Part shown: positions 55,555 to 64,000 of the stretch, piece by piece
Layout of the letters: each line of letters starts with the position of its first letter
Position numbering within the stretch: the stretch's first letter is position 1
DNA from: Trissonchulus latispiculum
Lineage: Eukaryota; Nematoda; Enoplea; Enoplida; Ironidae
DNA: 64,000 nucleotides
Assembly: GCA_030248195.1 (NCBI GenBank)
Contig: JASAND010011080.1
Location: 1 to 64,000, forward strand
Direction: 5' to 3'
The notes under the pieces: generated by a model
What the model was told of the DNA's origin: nothing
What the model saw: the letters and a program-made list of their open reading frames with translations, nothing else
Database searches by the model: none
Translations under genes and position numbers: made by a program

Positions 55555-56650
55555 AGTGAGTAATAGTTGCTGGGTTTGATTCCCGCACTTATATTCTGAA
55601 CTAATGGGTTTTAACCCATTTGATTCAGGTCAGACGAAGCCGCTGCCTGCCAGGATTCTCGGATCGGTGTCTATGATTAGCCTGTGATCGTCAGATTGGA
55701 ATCATTATCAGTAGTATAGTTGTATCAGTGAGACGGAAGTCGTCAGTCAGTATTTGGAACTCATTCAGAATCGATTATTATTGATCCAGACCTTGAAGGT
55801 ACATTGGCAGTTATCAGCACCTGACAACAGTATAAGGCAGAGACAGTCTAATTCGCTACCTGATCTATTTGGGAACCTTTAAAACCTAACACTACCAGCT
55901 GTTTGAGAATCATTTCTACGACCTATCAAAAATATCTGAAAATGCAGTCTTTTGCCTGTTTGTCTGTCACCTTTACCGACATTATCATCTTCTGGTTGTC
56001 TCTGGCTTAAGCCAACTGTCAAGCTATATTAGAAGAAGAGATTGCTAAGAGAAGAAAGCTAGTGAAAGTCATTTTAAATTAACTGTTTAATTTACTTAAT
56101 AATAACCTTTTTGTAGCCATCTCCCGGTATCACCCCGCCTGGACCGACCCCTTTATTGTTTACTATCCAAACGTCCGAAACCACTCGTGAGGTTGCAGGT
56201 GTAACCTGACGAGATCACCCAACTCCATAGACCGGAACTGTTCTGAACCGACACCCTGTTAACTTTATTAATTATCTGTTACATTGAACTTTTGTGGTAG
56301 TTTTCTGTAAAAGACTAATAGAGAGTAGAGTTGAGTTAGCGCACACGACACGCAACACACCTAACGTGCCCAGTCATAATACCTGAAGAAGAGGTCTAAC
56401 AATTAATCTTAAATTAATTAGTAACCGGTTAAACCTTGAATTTAATTAGTTTATATTTGGTAAACCCTCGTCTCTTAAATCAACCCTATTCCCCAGGCTG
56501 GCAACTCTGGTAAATTGAGTAACCTGTATCTTTTGAATATTGTAATTCTAATTGTTATTAATCATTGCCGTGAAACCGTTCTGTCCCTTTAATTATAATC
56601 ATATCGCTCTTAGTTAATAAACTAATCTTGTTGTGTGCGATTCTTAGTCT
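55555..56650 (+). repeat. Interspersed repeat, copy 2
   Basis: Shares with 558-1660, in order: GAGTAATAGTTGCTGGGTTT followed by GATTCCCGCAC, AATGGGTTTTAACCCATTTG, and CTGGCAACTCTGGTA near 56501. The same tRNA T-arm-like block and palindrome lie near its start. Intervening sequence has diverged. No coding capacity. Confidence 0.5.
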
Positions 56651-56912
56651 ACATTTCAGCTGCTGAAAAGAGATCCAGGTGAGATCTCCCCAGAAATAAT
56701 AAAGGTAAACTGTTCAGATCTAAGTGGGATCTGAACCCAGAGTTAAAGACTAACAGTCTGATCTTAGAGTTTTGACCTGTTGCGTCAGAACATTCCTATC
56801 CATACTCCAGGTGCGATTGGATAGAGCCTAACCCCTTCCCAACTAAACGAACTCACAGTAGTACCCCGAACAGGTTAGCTGTAGGGATCCCCGATTTTGG
56901 CAAATCACCGGA

Positions 56913-56945
<33 letters not shown>
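56913..56945. repeat. (AT)n microsatellite
   Basis: A short pure AT dinucleotide run. Confidence 0.9.
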
Positions 56946-56947
<2 letters not shown>

Positions 56948-58525
56948 TGCTCCCAATAAACACGACGGGGGGTCTGGGGGGCGGAGTATCCCAGAAGTTG
57001 AAGAAATTTTTTCAATTACAGTAAAATCCGTAATGGAAATGCTTAAAAAGATTAATTTGGCATCTATTGCATCTTATGCGCTTATCATGACTAATTTTTG
57101 ATACTAGTGGTACATTCCGATGTTTACTGCTAAACTAATTAAATATCAAATGTTAATGAAATAGCTAATTTAAAGAGTTAGTTAATTCTGTTTCAAAACT
57201 CTGAGAACTGCTGATCCCTGAAAAGATTATTGGAAATAAGAATGGGGGTCTAGGGGGCGAAGCCCCCCAGAAGTAGGAGAATTTTTCGCAATTACGGATT
57301 TATTCGTTTAATGGAAACGTTTAAAAAGATTAATTTGGCATCTGTTAAATATAACCAAATTATCTAACGCTAATGCATTTCTTGTGTAAATTGCATCTGT
57401 AAATTTTTGAATTTTCAATAAAGTCAGTATTGTTGGTTAATATTGCAAAATGGTGTATTTTATCATATGCAAGTTAACACAAACGGCGATTAAATTATAA
57501 ATTACCAAAAAAATAAGATTTTGTAGGCCAAAAATCTTAATTTTCTAGCAATGTTGGCCCATTGCTGAGTTTGGCTTATATGATGGATAATACTAAGCCT
57601 GGCTGCCTGCAACGAGTTTTTACAAGTAGATATTGCGTTTTATGCCTTTAAATGACATTTTCTGCTGTTATGGTGGTAAAGGAACGAAATTTGGTGCCAT
57701 CTTTTTCCCCACCCCCATCTTTTTTACCCCACTTATATATGGGGGGAAAAAGATAGTCTATATTGAGGGTAGCCTACTAGAAGTACAACCGAATGCTGAT
57801 TTTACTGGTGGTATAGAAAGTACAGGCCAAGCCCTACATGCTGATATATAAAGCATCTGGCTAGCTGCAGTCTGTAGCGAGTAATAACCTTATTTCAAAA
57901 ATCGTTGTTTTTTACCTCCCCCCCTGACTATATCAATAAACAAAGAAGAGTGAAGCGATGCTTAGTGCATTATTATTCAAAGCAAACACACTGAAGCATT
58001 AACGTTGGTTACTATTGATTAAAGTTAAATTTATCGTAAATTTTTCGTAGACAACTTTTTGTAGTTGAAAATTTTAGAAAAATGGTAGTTTTGCATAATA
58101 TATTTCAAATTGCTATTTATGTATGCTTTGCGAAAAACGTTTTTAGTTGAAAATGTAGTTTCCATTTTTTGACAGTACCGCTTGTGTATTTTTGCGAAAA
58201 CTTTTTTAAGAAAACTGTTTCGAGGATATTAAATGATGCCAAAAATTTGGATATTCGGCTGCGGCTACAAATTTTTTATTAATTCTGGGGTTTGATCTAT
58301 ATTATGTATGGATTCAGATGAATATATAACAACTCAACATGTACTGACACATGACAAAGCACACGGGCTAGGGCATGCGATGCCATAGTGATAAACACCA
58401 GGGGGTCTGGGTTGGGCGGAGCCCCCCAGTAACCGAGAAAATTTTTGGAAAATACGGAAAAATTGGTACTGGAAACATTCGAAGTTTTCACTCTTACAAA
58501 AGTGAATTTTCGGCCGAAATAATGT
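56946..58525. other. Non-coding with three GGGGGTCTGGGG...CCCCAG tracts
   Basis: GGGGTCTGGGGGGCGGAG near 56970, GGGGGTCTAGGGGGCGAAG then CCCCCCAG near 57245, and GGGGGTCTGGGTTGGGCGGA then GCCCCCCAG near 58402 are related. Each is followed by GAAnTTTTT and AATTACGG-like sequence. They look like ends of one mobile family. No gene recognised. Confidence 0.5.
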
Positions 58526-58610
58526 TGCGTCTACCTTGCGTCCCGTTAAAATTTCATTGCGTCAAGATAAGAAACTTTGCGTCCAGACGCACTTCTGGAC
58601 GCAAAAAACC
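58526..58610. repeat. GCGTC-type repeat fragment
   Basis: CCTTGCGTCCCGTTAAAATT, then TTGCGTCAAGA and TTTGCGTCCAGACGCACTTC, related to 50437-50495. Contains a GTCCAGA...TCTGGAC inverted pair. Confidence 0.5.
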
Positions 58611-59112
58611 ATGACACCAAGGACCTCCAACAGCTTGATCGGGATTTCGGCAAAAGTTGTTGTCCCCAAAGTGCGTTGCGTTCCTTTTTGTCGTGCTCAT
58701 GCGGATGTTGGTCGGACCATTTCTGGCATTCCAATTCAGTAACAGAAGACTTCTTTTCACCCGAATAGATTCCACTTTGACCACATTCGCGGGAGTCTAT
58801 CCAACAGCTACGATTTTGATCGTAGCACTCATCAATTGCTGCAATAAAAATAATTAAATAGATACGAGGAGAATATAATCTATTCCGTTGTATTAGGTTC
58901 CCCACATCGAAGTCGGGACAACCCTTCCTCCTTAAAGAATTGAAACCTGTGTTGATGCATGTGATTGACTCCAAATGAAGATATTTAGCTCTCAACATTC
59001 ACACTCCATTTCTGAAAGGCACACTTGAAAGCATGTGTGCAGGTATAACTTACTAGCTGCAGTTGCAACACTGAGCAGGCATAAGGTATATATTAAAACA
59101 GACGTGACCATA

Positions 59113-59281
59113 CGTGTGCTTGGGGGGGGGGTTTGGGGGGGGGGGTTTTTCACCCCCCCAGACCTGAGCTCACCCCCCCAGAATACGGATTTTTCCGGTA
59201 AAAAACCGGAAAAATCCGGTTTTTCGGCGGCCTTCGGCCGCCCTTCACCCCCCCCAGAACGTCCCCTCCTGCACATGTCTG
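59113..59281. mobile_element. 169-bp G/C-homopolymer hairpin insertion with 12-bp target duplication
   Basis: GACGTGACCATA lies on both sides (59101-59112 and 59282-59293). The insert has G runs, C runs, CCGGAAAAATCCGG-type inverted repeats and GGCGGCCTTCGGCCGCC, a perfect hairpin stem. A related sequence lies at about 32262-32360. Confidence 0.7.
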
Positions 59282-59293
59282 GACGTGACCATA

Positions 59294-59831
59294 GTGGCAC
59301 TTAGTGAATTCACTATTACCTGGTTTTTACTTAAATCAGCCTTTTCAGAACAGCTGCATTAAGCATTACTAAAGTCAAGAGTCAAGTCAGAAGCCTACGC
59401 CGAGGATATTTAATTCTGGTACCTATTAAATGTAATCCTTTGGATGAGCGTAGAATCATGGGAACAGGTAGTGATGCAATGATGACAGCCTTGATCGGGC
59501 TTTGGCAAGACTCTGCCTTAATAATTCAACACTAAAGCGTACAGCCTACTAGAAGGAAAATGAGGTAATGTGTTCGTGCCTGGATTGGCTAGGCTTGGTT
59601 TGTTAGTACTAGGCTAAATGTGAGGTTTGAAAAGTTCTTGATAAGCCATTGTGAAGTAGCTTGGTTAAATTTGTTTTGTTAAAAGCCAAGCAATAGATAG
59701 TGTTAGCCAAGGTTTCACAAAGGAAATGTTGTGTTGGTTTAATTGGACCAAGAGAGTATATATTTTAGCCATGTGTTATTATGCTAGCCAAGTATGCTAG
59801 GCTAATTAAAATTGGATTTGTGTATATTTCG
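59294..59831. other. Non-coding sequence before the satellite
   Basis: Only scattered GCCAAG/CTTGG motifs foreshadow the adjacent satellite. No gene recognised. Confidence 0.4.
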
Positions 59832-60890
59832 GGGTGGTAGCATATGTCACCTCAAAGCCAAGCCAACCAAGTAATCTTGGCTTGGCTTATGGTGGAATTG
59901 CTTGGTCTAAAATAGATCAAGTTGTTAGTAAGGATATGTTGAATAATTGTTATTATTTTATTCGTCCGGTGAGATAAGTCAAGCCAACCAACAGTTCTAG
60001 GCATATAGGCTTAATTGCATTTCTTCGCTTAATAGTCATAGGTTTACTGTAGTTTTCGGTGGTAGCACATGTCACCTCAAAGCCAAGCCAACCAAGTAAG
60101 CTTGGCTTGGCTTCAGTTGAAATATTCGTTAGAGACGTGTACGGTTAAGCCAACCTATAACCCTAGGCTTACTTCTTTTTATATAAAAACGTTGCTATTT
60201 GTATATTTTGCGGTGAGATCATGTCACCTCTAAGCCAAGCCATCCAAGTAAACTTGGCTTGGCTTATGGTGGGATTGCTTGGTCTAAAATAGATCAAGTT
60301 GTTAGTAACAATATGTTGATTAATTCTGAATATTTTTTCGTGCGGTGAGATAAGCCAAGCCAACCAACAATTCTAGGCATCTAGGCTTAATTGCATTTCT
60401 TGGCTTAATAGTCATAGGAAAGTTTGCGGTGGTAGCACATGTCACCTGAAAGCCAAGCCAACCAAGTAAGCTTGGCTTGGCATATGGTGAAATATTCGTT
60501 AGAGAGACGTGTACGGTAAAGCCAACCAATAATTCTAGGCTTACTACTTTTTATATAAAAATGTTGTTTTTTGTATATTTTGCGGTGAGATCATGTTACC
60601 TCTAAGCCAAGCTATCCAAGTAAACTTGGCTTGGTTTATGGTCAGATTGCTTGGTCTAAAATAGATCAAGTTGTTAGTAAGAATATGTTGATTAATTCTG
60701 AATCGTGCGGTGAGGTAAGTCAAGCCAACCAACAATTGTAGGTGTATTTCTCGGCTTAATACTCGGAGGTTTAGTATAGTTAGCGGTGGTATCATACGTC
60801 ACCACTAAGCCAAGCCAAAGAAGTATGCTTGGCTTGGCTTAAGTTGTGATTGCTTGGTCTAAAATAAGCCAAGTCCTTAGTAAGAATTTC
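59832..60890. repeat. ~371-bp satellite with AAGCCAAGCC palindromes
   Basis: Blocks starting CGGTGGTAGCAyATGTCACC (59832, 60058, 60429, 60783) alternate with blocks starting GCGGTGAGATCATGTyACCTC (60209, 60580). The repeat period is about 371 bp. Each block carries AAGCCAAGCCAACCAAGTAA closely followed by CTTGGCTTGGCTT, an imperfect palindrome. Some units add GCTTGGTCTAAAATAGATCA and GTTGTTAGTAA. No coding. Confidence 0.85.
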
Positions 60891-61094
60891 AGCTGTATCT
60901 GCTTGTCGGGGGCGCTGTGTAGAGAAGTTGTGGTGTATTCTGGGAGGGGGGAAGGGTTTTGCGACCACTGGTATTTTGGGCGGAGGGGGGGGGGGGGAAG
61001 GGAGTGGGGAGGGGGGTTACGATTGCGTGCCCTGCTCTATAAAAAGTTTTCTACCCCTATCCCCAAATAGGCATTTTCATTTTCACTGGCTTAT

Positions 61095-61445
61095 TTTTGG
61101 CCAAGTTCCTTTGAATTAAGCCAAGCCAAGTTTTCTTGGTTGGCTTGGCTTACACCCCACCCGTTCCCCACATACCTACCAAACAAATTATAATTTTCAC
61201 TTTACTTTTATTTTGGACAAGTTCCTTTCAATTAAGCCAAGCCAAGTTTCCTTGTTTCTCTTGGCTTTCACCCCACCGGTTCCCCACTCACTTGACTTTT
61301 ATTTTGGCCAAGATGTTTTGAATTAAGCCAAGCCAAGTTTGGCTTGGCTTTCACCAAACCTACGAAACAATTTATCATTTTCACTTGCTTTATTTTTCAC
61401 CAAGTCTCATTTAACCTAAGCCAAGCTTTCTAGGTTGGCTTGGGA
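61095..61445. repeat. Degenerate ~110-bp repeats with the same palindrome core
   Basis: AATTAAGCCAAGCCAAGTTT followed by a GGCTTGGCTT-type arm, TCACCCCACC, and TTATTTTGGaCAAG recur about three to four times. They are related to the satellite at 59832-60890. Confidence 0.7.
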
Positions 61446-62400
61446 TTAACCTGACCCATTTTTACGAAGGTACATTTACCATTTATCTACAATGTTATTT
61501 CATAAAATTAAGAATAGTATACTTGATCGGCTTAGACACCAGTTTTCTAAAATGTTATTTCCTAGAATTAAGTCTAGCATGCTTTATTGACTTGAAATCT
61601 AAATTCGACCAAGTTTTAAAAGCTTGGCTACACTCTAAAGCAACCAAGAACTACTTGGTCTCACTTTTAACCAACTTATTTTAACTTGGCTACCTGTTAA
61701 GCCAATACACTGCCAATTAACCAACAACATAACTCCCTTAGCCAAGACAACTTTAGACTAATTATCCAGGCACGAACATTTTACCGAAAATGAAGCATAT
61801 ATACTTTGCATGAGCCCGATGCAACTTCCTAATCCACATAATAGCCTGTACGAGTTATAATAGTTATATTGTGTAGGAGCATTATTAATAAATAGAGCAT
61901 GACGCTTGTCACACTCTTAGTTATTATGACTCTTGGTAGGAGTAATAGCTATCAACACACGAACAAATATTACATTTTATATCTGTCCAACTGCCACTGA
62001 AAATTAAGTTTAAAACGGCAAACTTACTCCTATTAAAAAACTAAACATACGTACACGCACACGTCATTATGGTTTTGGCTAATTTGAAAGAACTTTATGA
62101 GGTTTGCAACGCAAAAATAAAAATTTTTAAACGTTCACACAACGACCAGAGGTTCGTTTCAAGTGTGGTTGGCAACATCGAAGTAATGTATTCTAAAAGT
62201 TTCAAACGTTTTGGATTACTTTTTGGAGAGTGATTACCATAATACGGTAAAGGATATTGAAAGATATAGATAATTCAGATTAATTCAGAGGAAATCTCTA
62301 AAAACGATGCTTTGTAAAAATAACAAGACGTTAGCTTTCAAAGAATTCAATACAAATCAGAAATGAAGATATATTGGCAAAATTGTACCCATGCGCTATC
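61446..62400. other. Non-coding with a MITE remnant at 61893-61936
   Basis: GAGCATGACGCTTGTCACAC, then TCTTAGTTATTATGACTCTTGG, is one terminus of the MITE family seen at 6110 and 11128. Nothing else recognised. Confidence 0.45.
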
Positions 62401-62405
62401 TTGAC

Positions 62406-62480
62406 AGTGGTGGCGCAGTAAGTCAGACTTATCTCTTCTGCTCATTGAAAACAAGCAGGTGCGAGTCTAAAACGTCTGGT
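62406..62480 (+). tRNA. tRNA-like sequence (relic)
   Basis: The A-box-like GTGGCGCAGTAAGTCAGA and the weak B-box-like CAGGTGCGAGTCTAA sit at tRNA spacing. Pairing is poor, so it is probably a degraded tRNA or SINE. Confidence 0.3.
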
Positions 62481-62689
62481 TACGATGAAGTGGTGGATAA
62501 GATCGTTGGAAAGTTTATAGCTTTTAATCTTTGAAATTCTTTTTTCTTAAGGTATGGAAGTGAGACGCAAGATAATTATATGTCCAAATTGCGGTTTTGG
62601 TAGAGCCGCAAATTGAGATTACTAATTCTCAAAATTTGGAACGTTTGTCAGGCTTAGGGACTTGTGGGATTTTAGTCGGGGGTGGTTCG

Positions 62690-63880
62690 GTCGGATTTCG
62701 GATTTCGGCAGACAGATCATAGGTGTAATTGGGGGGGGGGGGGTTGGGGGGTACACCCCCCAACCATTTTTACAAACCCCCCCCCACACAGTTTTGGGGG
62801 CCCCCGCCCCCCCCCCCCCCCCGGGGGGGGGGGGGGGGGGTAGCGCCGAAGGCGCGAAAATTGGGCATTTTTAGGGCAAACTTTGCAAAATAAAAGTCCA
62901 AATTTTTGGCTTAACGTGTTTATTATCGCGAGAAATACACATTGATAACGGTTTTATGGTCTTCTAGATTCAATATTGACCTTATTCTGGACTCAGAAAC
63001 ATGTTGGCAATCAAGCTTTCGAGTTTAAGAGCACTGTTTAATGTTAAAATTACTTAATAATTTCATGTTTTTCGGCATTAGCAATGGCTGAAAATGAAAT
63101 TTTTGGCATAAAAATAGAAAAATTTTTTGGGGGAGGCTTGGGGGGGGTGGAGGTCGGGGGGGGGGTCTAAAAAGCATAGTTTCCTTTGGGGGGGGTTGGG
63201 GGGGTATCCCCCCCAACACTTTTGACCAAATTTACCCCCCCTCCCAGATTTTTTGACTTATCCTCCCCCAACTTTTGGCTACCCCCCCGAACCCCCCCCC
63301 AACGATTTTTGGACCCAAAAAGTTAGCTAAAATTGACCGAAATATGGTCATTTTTTGAAAAATTTTTTGAAAATTTTGACCTAAAACCGCTTCAAAACGG
63401 TGCAAAAACGCCTAAAACGTTAAGAACAAGCCTTATTTTGATGAAAACAGGGCTAAATTACAGAAAATTTTGCATTTTTTGGCCATTTTCGAAGTTTCTG
63501 AGGTCCGAATTCTAGAGGGGGGGTTCGGGGGGTACCCCCATCACATTTCGGAGGTCGGCCAAGATTTACCCCCCCCCCCCCAGACCCAAAGTTCCAGGGA
63601 AACTATGCTAAAAAGCATAGGTGTGGCTGGGCAAAAAATCTGGGGGAGGTTCCGACGGAGGGTGGGGGGACCCCCCCTAAATTTTCGGTTTTATGCCATT
63701 TTTGGCCACTTTTTGGCCAAAAATCTGGGGGGGGGGTAGCAAAAATCTGAAAATCTGGGGGGGGGGGGTCGCCAAAATGTGTCATTTTGGTGGGGGGTCC
63801 CCCCCCCCTAGCACGCCTATGCTAAAAAGGCCCCCCCCCCAAAATTCCGGGGGAGGGCCCCCCAACTCAGCTCCCCGTTA
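62690..63880. repeat. Cluster of poly-G/poly-C tracts
   Basis: Many runs of 7-19 G or C, in blocks such as GGGGTTGGGGGGTACACCCC and CCCCCAAC. Each is flanked by phrases like AAAAATTTTTGG and TGGCCAttTTTgGcC. Likely overlapping copies of one family of G-rich hairpin insertions. The Gly/Pro-rich open frames here are artefacts. Homopolymer lengths may be unreliable. Confidence 0.7.
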
Positions 63881-64000
63881 CACCTATGAGACAGACATAA
63901 GGCATGTATATATATACGTATACATAAGGGGCGCAGCCAGGAGGCATGCGGGGCATAGGTGTACCTTGAGAAAACGTTGGGGGAGGGGGTAGCCGAAATT

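Noticed and set aside
62662..63992. Gly/Pro-rich open frames near the window end
   Set aside because: They are produced by poly-G/poly-C tracts and occur on both strands.

Overview
This is a stretch of an animal nuclear genome, AT-rich, full of repeats and carrying spliced genes. A three-exon insulin/IGF-like gene, exons of a second spliced gene, Ty3/Gypsy retrotransposons, foldback elements and satellite arrays all point to an invertebrate metazoan. I cannot name the species. No bacterial features (operons, ribosome binding sites, CRISPR) are present.

Layout. 1-5 kb is mostly unrecognised and contains one copy of an interspersed repeat. 5.0-9.1 kb (+) holds a complete insulin/IGF-like precursor gene (exons 5031-5178, 5921-6075, 8862-9074). 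Its second intron contains a MITE, a TG microsatellite and a tRNA-like relic. 9.2-10.8 kb is a foldback element and 11.1-11.5 kb a palindromic MITE. 12.6-16.0 kb is a block of ~340-bp repeats with hairpin cores. 17.9-31.7 kb (+) is a nearly intact Ty3/Gypsy-type LTR retrotransposon with 390-bp LTRs. It has a pol ORF and then a second 1,739-aa ORF joining a DEDDy 3'-5' exonuclease to a C-terminal NADAR (YbiA-like ADP-ribose glycosidase) domain. The element sits between two identical 117-bp repeats.

33.2-35.6 kb and 49.3-49.5 kb (-) are exons of a host gene with 'VYxLxN...HYxTT...GW' repeats (DUF5648-like). It carries a stop and a frameshift and is split by a second LTR retrotransposon at 35.7-49.3 kb (-). 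That element has 462-bp LTRs that look identical, a badly truncated pol, and five accessory ORFs downstream. Two of these appear to be one former ORF ending in another NADAR domain, preceded by an apparently inactivated exonuclease-like domain.

49.5-64 kb has no gene I can support. It holds (AT)n tracts, a 24-bp minisatellite, the second copy of the interspersed repeat, a 371-bp satellite built on AAGCCAAGCC/GGCTTGGCTT palindromes, and G/C-homopolymer-rich insertions.

The main discovery candidate is the pair of retrotransposons that encode, in the env position, a protein of the form exonuclease-like domain, low-complexity linker, small alpha/beta domain, NADAR. One copy keeps the exonuclease catalytic residues and the other has lost them. 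This suggests a retroelement lineage with its own nucleic-acid-processing and ADP-ribose-removing protein, possibly against ADP-ribosylation-based host defence. The function is inference; the domains are read from the sequence.
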